This document shows, in pieces, positions 53,481-61,649 of a DNA stretch of 64,000 nt. Position numbers and translations under genes: made by a program. The stretch is from CALLPQ01 sp039819545 (GTDB taxonomy: Bacteria > Pseudomonadota > Alphaproteobacteria > Caulobacterales > Parvularculaceae), in the NCBI GenBank assembly GCA_039819545.1, contig JBCBRS010000007.1, forward strand, positions 62,001 through 126,000. The letters are read 5' to 3'. Each line of letters starts with the position of its first letter. The stretch's first letter is position 1. The notes under the pieces are model-generated. The model ran no database searches and was not told the origin of the DNA. It saw nothing but the letters and a program-made list of their open reading frames with translations.

Positions 53481-54224
53481 TCACTGCGCCGTCCAGCCGC
53501 CATCGATCAACAGGCTATGACCGGTAACCATGGCACTGGCACCGCTTGCCAGATAAACGACAGCATTGGCCACATCACTTGGTTGCCCCATCTTCTGCAT
53601 GGGGATCATCCGCTCCACAAACGCCCGAAAGGCCGGGTCAGCCAGCATGGGCTTCGTCATTGGCGTCTCAATAAAGGTGGGCGCGACGCTGTTCACGCGG
53701 ATGTTTTGCGGGGCGAGTTCCACAGCCATGGCTTTCGTCAGGCCCTCAATCGCGTGTTTTGTCATGCAGTACACAGACCGGTTCGGGGAGCCCACATGAC
53801 CCATTTGCGACGACATATGGATGATCGAGCCGCCGTCTTCGCCATTCTTGGCCATGACGCGGGTCGCGGCTTGCGCTGTTAAAAACATCGAGCGCACATT
53901 CAAATCCAGGATAAAATCGAGATTATCGCGCGATACCTCTGCGAAGGGTTCGGGCCGATTGGCCCCCGCATTGTTTATCAGAATATCAAGACGCTCTAAT
54001 TTCGCCACGCCTTCAATAAATGCATCACTGGTCACATCCCCGGTCATGGCGCTCACGCGCTCGCCAAGAGTATCGGCAAGACTGTCGAGATCGGCTTGCG
54101 TGCGGGCCACGGCGACCACATGGGCCCCGGCGGCGTGGAGCGCCTCGGCTATGGCACGGCCAAGACCCCGCCCGGCTCCAGTGACGAGGGCGGTTTTGCC
54201 AGTTAGTGAAAACGCAGTTTCCAT
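53481..54224 (-). CDS. SDR-family dehydrogenase of the LacI-regulated locus
   Basis: Predicted 247-residue NAD(P)-dependent dehydrogenase. GAGRGLGRAIAEAL cofactor loop, NNAGANRPEPF, catalytic Ser in IHMSSQMGHVG, YCMTKHAIEGL (Tyr-x3-Lys), and GHSLLIDGGWTAQ. Start chosen at 54224; a longer frame adds 13 residues. Diverges from the HisD-like gene, with the perfect operator between them, so both are likely under LacI control. Likely oxidises a hydroxyl intermediate; identity unknown. Confidence 0.87.
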   Translation of the reverse strand: METAFSLTGKTALVTGAGRGLGRAIAEALHAAGAHVVAVARTQADLDSLADTLGERVSAMTGDVTSDAFIEGVAKLERLDILINNAGANRPEPFAEVSRDNLDFILDLNVRSMFLTAQAATRVMAKNGEDGGSIIHMSSQMGHVGSPNRSVYCMTKHAIEGLTKAMAVELAPQNIRVNSVAPTFIETPMTKPMLADPAFRAFVERMIPMQKMGQPSDVANAVVYLASGASAMVTGHSLLIDGGWTAQ

Positions 54225-54270
54225 GGGTAAGCCTTGAGAATAAGTCTTGTAAGACGGTCGCATTGGCGGC

Positions 54271-54292
54271 AGATTGCATTCGAATGCAATCT
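54271..54292. promoter_or_regulatory. Perfect 22-bp palindromic operator (site 3)
   Basis: AGATTGCATTC followed directly by its reverse complement; no mismatches. It lies about 50 bases before the SDR start and about 100 before the HisD-like start. A further half-site-like AGATTGCAAG is at about 54312. Length, symmetry and CG centre match LacI-family operators. Best candidate for autoregulation by the lacI gene downstream of hisD-like. Confidence 0.8.
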
Positions 54293-54394
54293 ATGGGACT
54301 GATCACAGATTGCAAGTTTACCAGCAGCGATGAGGGCCACATTAGACGAGCCCGGCCCATCGTCAAAAACCGAAAACGACCAGGGAGATTGATC

Positions 54395-55681
54395 GTGATC
54401 CGCTATCTCAAAGACGGTATTTCCGAAACCAAAGCTGCCACTGACGACGCCAAAGTCCGCGCGACCGTTGAGGGCATCCTGAAAGATATCGAGGCTAAGG
54501 GCGACGAAACGGTCCGAAGTCTGTCAGAGAAATTTGACAACTGGTCGCCAGAGTCGTTCCGTCTGTCTAAAGACGAAATCAAGGCCTGCTACGACAAAAT
54601 CGATGCCCAGGCGATTGATGACATCCGCTTTGCTCAAGAACAGGTGCGTGGTTTTGCCCAGCATCAGCGCAATGCTCTGCAGGATGTGGAGGTGGAAACG
54701 CTGCCGGGTGTGGTACTGGGGCACAAGAATATCCCCATGAACTCTGTTGGCTGTTATGTGCCCGGCGGCAAATATCCTCTGGTGGCAAGCGCGCATATGA
54801 GTGTGGTAACCGCCAAGGTTGCCGGTGTGCCCCGCGTGATTGCAGCGGCCCCGCCCTTCAATGGTGCGCCCGCGCCCGCTATTGTGGTGGCCATGGACAT
54901 GGCCGGCGCCGACGAAATCTATGTGATGGGCGGTGTGCAGGCCGTGGGCGCCATGGCTATTGGTACACAGACCATTGATCCGGTGGATATGATCGTTGGA
55001 CCGGGCAACGCCTTTGTAGCTGAAGCCAAACGCCAGCTTTTTGGCCGGGTCGGTATCGATCTGTTTGCCGGGCCCACCGAAACCCTTGTGATCGCGGATG
55101 AGGCCGTAGACGGGGAATTGTGTGCGGCGGACCTGCTTGGACAGGCCGAACACGGGACCAATTCGCCCGCGGTATTGCTGACCAATTCCGAAAAACTTGC
55201 CCGGGACACGATGGCGGAAATCGACCGTCAACTGACGATCCTGCCCACCGCTGAAGTGGCAGGTGCGGCGTGGCGCGATTATGGTCAAGTGATTGTGTGC
55301 GACACCTATGAAGAAATGGTCGAAAAGGCCGATGATATCGCGTCAGAACATGTGCAGGTCATGACCCGCGATCCCAATTATTTCCTCAACAATATGACCA
55401 ACTATGGCGCGCTATTCCTCGGCGCGGAAACCAACGTCTCCTATGGTGACAAGGTGATTGGCACCAACCACACCCTGCCCACCAACAAGGCGGCGCGCTA
55501 TACGGGCGGCCTGTGGGTTGGCAAATTTATCAAGACGTGTACCTATCAACGGGTCAGCGAAGAGGCTTCGGTGCAGGTGGGCGAATATTGCTCGCGTCTG
55601 TGTGCGCTGGAGGGCTTTGCCGGCCACAAAGAGCAGGCGGATATTCGGGTACGGCGGTATGGCGGAAAAAACGCAGCCTAG
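54395..55681 (+). CDS. HisD-like alcohol dehydrogenase (histidinol-dehydrogenase family)
   Basis: Zinc- and NAD-dependent enzyme of the histidinol dehydrogenase superfamily, 428 residues. GTG start at 54395 follows AGGGAG. Family motifs: SVGCYVPGGKYPL, DPVDMIVGPGNAFVAEAKRQLFG, IDLFAGPTETL. All catalytic positions are kept: Gln and His of GQAEHGTNS, the Glu-His pair in SEHVQV, Asp in YGDKVIGTNHTLPT, and the late His in GFAGHKEQ. No other his gene is nearby and it overlaps a lacI gene, so a catabolic role is likely, as with HpsN, the sulfopropanediol dehydrogenase of this family that oxidises an alcohol to an acid. The sulfonate-cleavage genes of that pathway are not seen. Confidence 0.85.
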   Translation: MIRYLKDGISETKAATDDAKVRATVEGILKDIEAKGDETVRSLSEKFDNWSPESFRLSKDEIKACYDKIDAQAIDDIRFAQEQVRGFAQHQRNALQDVEVETLPGVVLGHKNIPMNSVGCYVPGGKYPLVASAHMSVVTAKVAGVPRVIAAAPPFNGAPAPAIVVAMDMAGADEIYVMGGVQAVGAMAIGTQTIDPVDMIVGPGNAFVAEAKRQLFGRVGIDLFAGPTETLVIADEAVDGELCAADLLGQAEHGTNSPAVLLTNSEKLARDTMAEIDRQLTILPTAEVAGAAWRDYGQVIVCDTYEEMVEKADDIASEHVQVMTRDPNYFLNNMTNYGALFLGAETNVSYGDKVIGTNHTLPTNKAARYTGGLWVGKFIKTCTYQRVSEEASVQVGEYCSRLCALEGFAGHKEQADIRVRRYGGKNAA

Positions 55682-56735
55682 ACTTGTTGAAGTCAAGGGC
55701 CGGAACCGGCCAGCAAAAGCGGTCACTTCCTACGATGTGGCCCATCTTGCTGGCGTCTCGCAGTCAGCCGTCTCACGCTGCTTTAAGCCCGGTGCCAGTG
55801 TGTCGGCCAAGATGCGCGCCCGTGTCATGGCCGCCGCGGCGGAACTTGGCTATGAGCCAAACGCCATCGCCCGCAGTCTGATTACCCGTCGCTCCAATCT
55901 GGTGGCGGTTTTAATCTCTAATCTGACTAATCTCTATTATCCTGAAGTGTTGGCCGAGCTGACCCGCCGGTTCACCGCTTATGATGTGCGGGTCCTGTTG
56001 TTTTCGCTGGAGAGCGAAGCAGACGCGAACGCCACGTTGCAACAAATCTGGCCATACCGGGTTGATGGCGTAATTGCAGCGGCAGAACTGTCGCCGGACC
56101 ACGTGGCGGAATTTGAAAAACGCCACGTACCCCTCGTTTTTTATAACCGGCAGCTCAATGGCGCGCCGGTGAGTTCTGTCAGTTGCGATCAGGAAGACGG
56201 AGCCCGCCAATTGGTAGACGGACTATTCCATGCGGGTCACCGTCGGTTTGCACTTTTCACCGGGCCACGTGAATCCGTGGTTGGTATTGAGCGAAAGACC
56301 GCCGCGCTAGAACGGTTGGAGGAATTGGGTATCGACGAGGTGCCAGTGTTTGAGGGAAACTATTCCTACGAAAGCGGTTTTAACCTCGTCAGTGACATGA
56401 TGGCCAACGCGGTATCGTCTAACGATGAGGCGCCGGTCGATGCTATTTTATGTGCCAACGATGTAATGGCCATTGGCGCGCTTGATGCCTTGCGTGTCGA
56501 TTATGGTCTTACGGCGCCTACTGATATTTCCGTGGTCGGATTTGATGGCGTGGGTCCTGCCCGCTGGCGTAGCTATGACCTAACCACAATTCGCCAACCT
56601 GTGCGGCGGATGACCGAAGCGGCCGTCGGCATGCTCATGAGCATGATCGAAGACCCCGAAGCCTCCCACGAAAAACGGGTCTTTTCGGGGTTATTGCGTG
56701 CAGGGACATCAGCCAGGTTCGATGCCGGTGAGTAA
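55659..56735 (+). CDS. LacI-family transcriptional regulator
   Basis: Predicted 358-residue repressor. The N-terminal helix-turn-helix (about 23-75) includes TSYDVAHLAGVSQSAVSRCF, with the hinge region YEPNAIARSLITRRSNLVAV. The ligand-binding periplasmic-binding-like domain follows (VLISNLTNLYYPEVLAEL ... DAILCANDVMAIGALDAL ... TTIRQPVRRMTEAAVGML). The start lies 23 bases inside the HisD-like gene, so the two are translationally coupled. It is the only LacI protein in the window and the natural reader of the six palindromes. The effector is unknown but is probably a pathway intermediate or the substrate. Confidence 0.92.
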   Translation: MAEKTQPRLVEVKGRNRPAKAVTSYDVAHLAGVSQSAVSRCFKPGASVSAKMRARVMAAAAELGYEPNAIARSLITRRSNLVAVLISNLTNLYYPEVLAELTRRFTAYDVRVLLFSLESEADANATLQQIWPYRVDGVIAAAELSPDHVAEFEKRHVPLVFYNRQLNGAPVSSVSCDQEDGARQLVDGLFHAGHRRFALFTGPRESVVGIERKTAALERLEELGIDEVPVFEGNYSYESGFNLVSDMMANAVSSNDEAPVDAILCANDVMAIGALDALRVDYGLTAPTDISVVGFDGVGPARWRSYDLTTIRQPVRRMTEAAVGMLMSMIEDPEASHEKRVFSGLLRAGTSARFDAGE

Positions 56736-56746
56736 GGCGTTGAGAC

Positions 56747-56850
56747 CTAGACTGCGTTTACTTTTTGTTGAGTCAAAAACGCAGTCTAGATTCCTTATTG
56801 GTCGCGCGTTCGAACCCAAAAACCGATCACACTTTTTGTGAACGCACTCT
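56747..56850 (-). repeat. Structured dispersed repeat, copy B
   Basis: Inverse-oriented relative of copy A (34520-34637). It starts 12 bases after the lacI stop. It has a strong hairpin at 56747-56789, with arms CTAGACTGCGTTT and AAACGCAGTCTAG around a T-rich loop. The central insertion hairpin of copy A is missing. A T-arm-like GGTTCGAACGCGCGA is present in both. It could be a transcript 3-prime structure for lacI, but the related copy in front of another operon argues for a mobile or regulatory repeat. Confidence 0.75.
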
Positions 56851-56985
56851 ATATTCCCGGGCAAGCAGAGCGCTGACCCGGGATATCCTTCAGGGGTAAT
56901 CTGAGCCCAGAGCAAGGGGGGGTAGGCCCCGGGTTTATCGCCCGGGGATAGGGGAGGGGTGCACGCACACTGAAGCCTTTAACTC

Positions 56986-57999
56986 CTACCGGCCTTGTGA
57001 CCTGGCGACCTCGCGCATGCGCGCAAAGACATCAACACCAAGTTGCGCATACACGCCTAAAATATCCACCAGCACCCAGTTTTCGCAAATTTGACCGTTT
57101 TCACAGCGCCAAAAATCAAGACTGCGCATCGTAATTTTCTGGCCAGCAGGGGTAATCCCCAGCCAGCCGTCGCCGGTGACCGTTGCCTGCATATTCGGCC
57201 AGCCGGTAACCGCCACATAGTGGCCATCGGCGAAATAGCCGCCCGGGTGATTGCCACCGGTTCGATCAGGCAGCGCGTTCAAAAAGGGGATCTGGTGCCC
57301 GTTGCGAAAGCCATCAATCCGCCGGCAGGTACCAATGCCAAAGGGTCCATACCAGGAAAGGTGAGGGTGCCAGTATTTTTCAAGGGCCATGGCCTCAACC
57401 CCGCCTGACGCGAATTTGCCAAGTCCGGTCAGCATATCGTCCACAAGCTTAAAGCTCGCTTTGGCGTCGCTTTCTTTGCGCCCCTCATAGGCAAGACCGT
57501 CCTGCGTCGCGGGACCGGGCGCATACCATGGATGACCCAGCTGCGGGGTCATGGGCCAAACGCCGGCCTGGTGCATCAATTCGGGAATATCCCATAGGCC
57601 CTGAAACTCGGTGATTTGCCCGTCGGCCACCTTGTAGAATTCGTGGAACCGCATGGTCGCCATTTGCCCAGTGGGCGGAATATCCAGAAAAGACTTCTCA
57701 AACGTGCCGCAATAATATCCGCAACACCCAACCCACCAGGCGCCGTGGGCATCGGCACCGGCCATAACAATGGTCTCGCGCCGCTCCATGCCCGTGAGGG
57801 CATTGGCCAGGGGCTCTAGCGCGGTTTCAAAAAAAGCTGCCGGACCGGCAAGCGTTTCGAATGGGTTGGCAAGATGGACCGGCGTGTCAGCGGCCATCAA
57901 GCTGGTCAGGGCTTTGCGAGCGGCGGGCCCATCAAACCACCGGGTCGATAGGCGAAAAGGGGCGAGCGTTTCAAGGGTCTGGTTGCGCTGGTCCGTCAT
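56986..57999 (-). CDS. Tandem SnoaL/NTF2-like protein (paralogue 2)
   Basis: Predicted 337-residue cytosolic protein with two SnoaL-like domains (about 30-170 and 195-325). Second-domain motifs YWHPHLSWYGPFGIGTCRRIDGFRNGHQIPFLNALPDR and CENWVLVDILGVYAQLGVDVF match those of the 49423-50415 protein, so they are paralogues. First domain includes GADAHGAWWVGCCGYYCGTF. Divergent from the alpha/beta hydrolase, with operator site 4 between them. Confidence 0.8.
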   Translation of the reverse strand: MTDQRNQTLETLAPFRLSTRWFDGPAARKALTSLMAADTPVHLANPFETLAGPAAFFETALEPLANALTGMERRETIVMAGADAHGAWWVGCCGYYCGTFEKSFLDIPPTGQMATMRFHEFYKVADGQITEFQGLWDIPELMHQAGVWPMTPQLGHPWYAPGPATQDGLAYEGRKESDAKASFKLVDDMLTGLGKFASGGVEAMALEKYWHPHLSWYGPFGIGTCRRIDGFRNGHQIPFLNALPDRTGGNHPGGYFADGHYVAVTGWPNMQATVTGDGWLGITPAGQKITMRSLDFWRCENGQICENWVLVDILGVYAQLGVDVFARMREVARSQGR

Positions 58000-58066
58000 G
58001 AGATTGGGGGTCCTGTTGTAGTTAAGAATGGTGCTCTAAGGGCGGGGGTGCGCGTTTAGCGCGTGA

Positions 58067-58086
58067 TTTTGACTTCGAAGTACATT
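58067..58086. promoter_or_regulatory. Putative LacI-family operator site 4
   Basis: TTTTGAC-TTCGAA-GTACATT, near-palindromic. It ends 12 bases before the chosen hydrolase start (58099) and lies about 68 bases before the divergent SnoaL gene. Such a position would block both promoters. Confidence 0.65.
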
Positions 58087-58098
58087 ACGTTTGCCCGC

Positions 58099-58803
58099 AT
58101 GAACGGACCACCCCTGATTTTTGTCCCCGGGCTCATGTGCGACGCGACGCTTTTCCGGGCGCAGGCAAAGGCTTTAGGGCAGAGCTGTGCGGTGAGCCAT
58201 GCCGATCTTTCCCGCGACGACAGCATTCCAGCCATGGCATCGCGTCTTCTTGCGGTGGCCCCGGCACAGTTTTGTCTGGCCGGTCTTTCCATGGGCGGGA
58301 TCGTCGCGTTTGAGGCATGGCGCCAGGCACCCGAAAGAGTTGCTGGTCTCGTTCTCATGAACACAACGCCATTCGCGGACTCGCCCGCCCGTCAGACCGT
58401 GCGCAAAGATCAGATGGCTCGCGTGCGCGGGGGGCATTTGCGCACCGTCGTGATGGAAGAGCTAAAGCCCAACTATCTCGGCGCAAATACGCGCGATGAT
58501 GACGTGTTGCTCGAAGAAATTTACGCAATGGCAAATCGTCTGGGACCGGATGTTTTCTATCGCCAGTCTAGCGCGTTGATGGGCCGAGCCGATAGCGCCC
58601 AGACACTGACTACCATCACCTGTCCCACGCTGATTATTGCAGGTGACGAAGACGATGTGTGCCCGCCAGACTTGCATGAGATTATGCACGAGGCCATTGC
58701 GAGTTCCGATCTTCATATTCTGTCCGGCTGCGGGCATTTATCAACCATGGAAAGACCAAACGAGGTTACGGCGCTGCTTCGCCATTTTCTATCGGCCTTT
58801 TGA
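58099..58803 (+). CDS. Alpha/beta-fold hydrolase
   Basis: Predicted 234-residue esterase- or lactonase-like enzyme. Nucleophile Ser64 in AGLSMGGIVAF, acid in AGDEDDVCPPDL, catalytic His in LSGCGHLSTMERP. Start at 58099 is chosen since MNGPPLIFVPGLMCDATLF is the family opening; the earlier in-frame start would overlap the operator. Followed by the MetE-like gene after 18 bases, then the aldolase, suggesting one operon. Confidence 0.87.
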   Translation: MNGPPLIFVPGLMCDATLFRAQAKALGQSCAVSHADLSRDDSIPAMASRLLAVAPAQFCLAGLSMGGIVAFEAWRQAPERVAGLVLMNTTPFADSPARQTVRKDQMARVRGGHLRTVVMEELKPNYLGANTRDDDVLLEEIYAMANRLGPDVFYRQSSALMGRADSAQTLTTITCPTLIIAGDEDDVCPPDLHEIMHEAIASSDLHILSGCGHLSTMERPNEVTALLRHFLSAF

Positions 58804-58821
58804 ACAAGGGATCTTATTCTC

Positions 58822-59964
58822 ATGAAACTGAGTACCAACCGTATACTGACCACCCATGTGGGTAGCCTGCCGCGTTCCCAGGCGGTGACCGACGGCGTTT
58901 TCGCCCATGAACGCGGGGACGCGCAGGACGAGGGCGCCTTTCGCGAGACCATCGCCGGCGCCGTGAAAGACGTTGTCGCCCGTCAGGTTGAGGCTGGCGT
59001 CGACGTGGTTAGCGATGGGGAAATGAGCAAGATTTCCTATGCCACCTATATCAAAGACCGGATCACCGGCTTTGATGGCGATAGCCCGCGTAACCCGCCA
59101 AAAGACCTGGAGGCGTTTCCTGGCTTTCTGGAGCGTCAAGCCAAGGGTGGGGGCACCCCTTCTTACCGGCGCCCCAAATGCGTTGGCGAAATCAAGGTCA
59201 AGGATATGCAACCCCTGCAGTCTGATCTTGACCACTTCTCGGCGGCAATGCGCGATAATCCGCCCACAGAGGGCTTCATGAATGCAGCATCCCCTGGGGT
59301 CATCGCGTTGTTTCAGCCTAATGAGTATTACAAGTCCGACGAGGATTATCTGGAGGCGCTCGCCGAGGCGATGCGCCCGGAATATGAGGCTATTGTTGCG
59401 GCGGGTTTCGTTTTGCAACTTGATTCGCCTGACCTCGGTCTTGGTCGTCATATGATGTTCAAGGACAATGACGATGCGGGGTACGAACGGCTCGCGAACA
59501 CCCATGTGGACGCGTTGAACCACGCCACGCGCAACATTCCGGCAGAGAAAATGCGTCTGCATGTGTGCTGGGGTAATTATGAAGGCCCACACCATTGCGA
59601 TGCGCCTATGGAGACGGTGTTGCCCATTGCCGCCAAAGCAAAACCACAAGCGTTATTGTTTGAAAGTTCCAACCCGCGTCATGCCCATGAGTGGGAAGTG
59701 TTCCGTGACGCTAAACTACCAGACGATATGGTGCTTGTACCCGGTGTGATTGATTCGACTACAAATTTTATTGAACACCCGCGTCTCGTGGCACAGCGGA
59801 TTGAACGGTTCGCCAACATTGTCGGCCGTGAGCGCGTGATCGCCGGCTCTGATTGTGGCTTTTCAACCTTTGCTGGTTTCGGCGCCGTTGATGAAGATAT
59901 CGTCTACGCCAAGCTTGGTGCCATGCGCGAAGGGGCGGATCTTGCCAGCAAAACGCTTTGGTAA
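58822..59964 (+). CDS. MetE-core-like (cobalamin-independent methionine synthase II family) protein
   Basis: Predicted 380-residue TIM-barrel zinc protein. It has only the catalytic half of MetE. Zinc ligands are all present: His and Cys of LHVCWGNYEGPH, Glu in LLFESSNPR, Cys in GSDCGFSTF. The opening ILTTHVGSLPRSQAVTDGVF is typical of this group. Stand-alone relatives include methyltransferases and epoxyalkane:coenzyme M transferase, so it more likely moves a methyl or alkyl group between a thiol and a substrate than makes methionine. It sits between a hydrolase and an aldolase in one operon. Confidence 0.85.
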   Translation: MKLSTNRILTTHVGSLPRSQAVTDGVFAHERGDAQDEGAFRETIAGAVKDVVARQVEAGVDVVSDGEMSKISYATYIKDRITGFDGDSPRNPPKDLEAFPGFLERQAKGGGTPSYRRPKCVGEIKVKDMQPLQSDLDHFSAAMRDNPPTEGFMNAASPGVIALFQPNEYYKSDEDYLEALAEAMRPEYEAIVAAGFVLQLDSPDLGLGRHMMFKDNDDAGYERLANTHVDALNHATRNIPAEKMRLHVCWGNYEGPHHCDAPMETVLPIAAKAKPQALLFESSNPRHAHEWEVFRDAKLPDDMVLVPGVIDSTTNFIEHPRLVAQRIERFANIVGRERVIAGSDCGFSTFAGFGAVDEDIVYAKLGAMREGADLASKTLW

Positions 59965-59988
59965 GCTTGATAAGCAAGGCGCAAACCC

Positions 59989-60759
59989 ATGACCCATTTT
60001 CGTAATCGACTGCTGGCCCGTGACCCTCTTATTGGTACGTGGATGAAAACGCCGTCGGCGATCATCGCGGAGATCCTTGGCCTGACGGCACTTGATTGCA
60101 TTTGTCTTGATGCTGAACATGCACCGTTTGATCGGTTGGCAATAGACAGTGCGGTGGCCGCTCTGCGCGCAGCGGACAAGCCAGTGTTGGTCCGTGTATC
60201 TGAGTTATCGGCGGCGGCGGTGTTGAATGCGCTTGATTGCGGGGCAACGGGTGTTGTTATGCCCCATGTGACCACCGCTGCGCAGGCGAAAGACCTCGTG
60301 ACCATGTGCCAATATGGCCCGGGCGGGCGCGGTTACGCCGGGTCTTCGCGGGCCGCGGGCTACACAACCTTTGCCATGGCCGACAATCTGGCGCGTGCCC
60401 GTGCCAACATATGCGTCATTGCCCAGATCGAAGATCTACCCGCTCTTGATGATATTGACGATATCGCTGCGGTGGAGGGGATTGACTGCTTATTCATTGG
60501 GCGGATCGACTTGACCATCGCGCTGGGTGCTCGCTCGCCAAAGGACAAACCCGTGATTGACGCGGTCGAAGCGATTTGCGCGGCCGGTAAAAAAGCGGGT
60601 CGTCCGGTGGGGATGTTTGTCAGCGACCTGGCGGAGATACCTTACTGGCAACAGGCTGGGGCAAGCCTCTTCCTGTTGCAGTCGGATCATAATTTTATAC
60701 TGGATGGGGCAAAAACCTTGCGAAGCAAGTTTGATCAGGCCGTTGCCGATACCCGGTAA
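59989..60759 (+). CDS. HpcH/HpaI-family aldolase
   Basis: Metal-dependent class II aldolase of 256 residues that retro-aldol-cleaves 2-keto-hydroxy acids. Residues seen: base His in LDAEHAPFDRL, substrate Arg in VLVRVSEL, metal Glu in VIAQIEDLPAL, and metal Asp in FIGRIDLTIALG. The last block reads GRIDLT where most relatives have GPxDLS. It is probably the step that splits the carbon skeleton into pyruvate plus an aldehyde. Its end overlaps the end of the convergent amidohydrolase gene by 25 bases. Confidence 0.88.
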   Translation: MTHFRNRLLARDPLIGTWMKTPSAIIAEILGLTALDCICLDAEHAPFDRLAIDSAVAALRAADKPVLVRVSELSAAAVLNALDCGATGVVMPHVTTAAQAKDLVTMCQYGPGGRGYAGSSRAAGYTTFAMADNLARARANICVIAQIEDLPALDDIDDIAAVEGIDCLFIGRIDLTIALGARSPKDKPVIDAVEAICAAGKKAGRPVGMFVSDLAEIPYWQQAGASLFLLQSDHNFILDGAKTLRSKFDQAVADTR

Positions 60760-61649
60760 AACGCCATTGCGTTCGTGTGGGTTATTTTGGCGCGTACCGC
60801 ATCATCGGGTATCAGATCATCAAGCGCCCGCCAGATGCGGCCGTACCCGCCATAAAGCTTATCCACGGGAAAATTGGTGCCCGCCATACACCGTTCAGGA
60901 CCAAACAGGTCCAGCGCTGCTTCCACGTAGGGCGCAATGTCGCTGGCGGCCCAGTTGGCCTTGAACATGCCAAAGCCAGAAAATTTGAACGTCATACGGG
61001 GCAGGGCCGCAAACCGCGTCATTGCTGCGCGCCAGCGGGTAAACCCATCTGCGCTCTGGTCCCAGGGCGAGCCGAAATGGCAGATTGCCACAGCAAGGTC
61101 AGGCACGCTGGCAAAAACCTCAGCGGCGCGATCATACTGGTATTCTGTAAGCTGAAGATCAAACGAAGCTCCAATTCGTGCCAGATGGTTGAGGTTTTGC
61201 GCGAAGGACGGGTGGTCGAGGAGGGCTCCGGAATTTGTTTTCGCATCCTCGCCCGGATGGCGACCGATAATCTGGCGTACACCGCGAAACGCGGCACTGC
61301 GTTCGTGACAACTGATAGTCTCGCCAAATTCGTCGTTGGTCAGGTCGGCAAAGCCCACAATCGCGGTGGGGATCGGTGGACCTCCTGCGGTTTCGTCGCG
61401 CAGCTGCTGCAGCCACCGGGTCTCGCGCACACTGTCTGCTTCCGCGACACCCACCTGGATATGTGTGGAGCCCACAAGATCATATTCACCCGCATCCACA
61501 AGAAAGTCTTTAGGCAGATAGTTTTTCTGGATTGGCGTTGGGTCGCCAAAGAACCGCTTTACGCCGCGCGCCATCAACCACGGATAATGGCAATGGTCGA
61601 GGTCCCACAAATGGTGATGGGCATCAAAAATTTGCTGTTTTGCTGTCAT
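60735..61649 (-). CDS. Amidohydrolase family 2 (lactonase-like) protein
   Basis: Predicted 304-residue TIM-barrel metal hydrolase. Metal motif FDAHHHLWDL (about 9-18), barrel His in VAICHFGSPW, and terminal AGTNFPVDKLYGGY with the conserved Asp. The group includes sugar-acid lactonases and decarboxylases; a lactonase would fit a dehydrogenase plus aldolase pathway. Start overlaps the upstream SnoaL-like gene stop by four bases, so the pair is coupled. Confidence 0.86.
   Translation of the reverse strand: MTAKQQIFDAHHHLWDLDHCHYPWLMARGVKRFFGDPTPIQKNYLPKDFLVDAGEYDLVGSTHIQVGVAEADSVRETRWLQQLRDETAGGPPIPTAIVGFADLTNDEFGETISCHERSAAFRGVRQIIGRHPGEDAKTNSGALLDHPSFAQNLNHLARIGASFDLQLTEYQYDRAAEVFASVPDLAVAICHFGSPWDQSADGFTRWRAAMTRFAALPRMTFKFSGFGMFKANWAASDIAPYVEAALDLFGPERCMAGTNFPVDKLYGGYGRIWRALDDLIPDDAVRAKITHTNAMAFYRVSATA

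Noticed and set aside
55659..55681. Frameshift joining hisD-like and lacI genes into one protein
   Set aside because: Both frames have proper start, stop and full family length; the overlap is a normal coupling.
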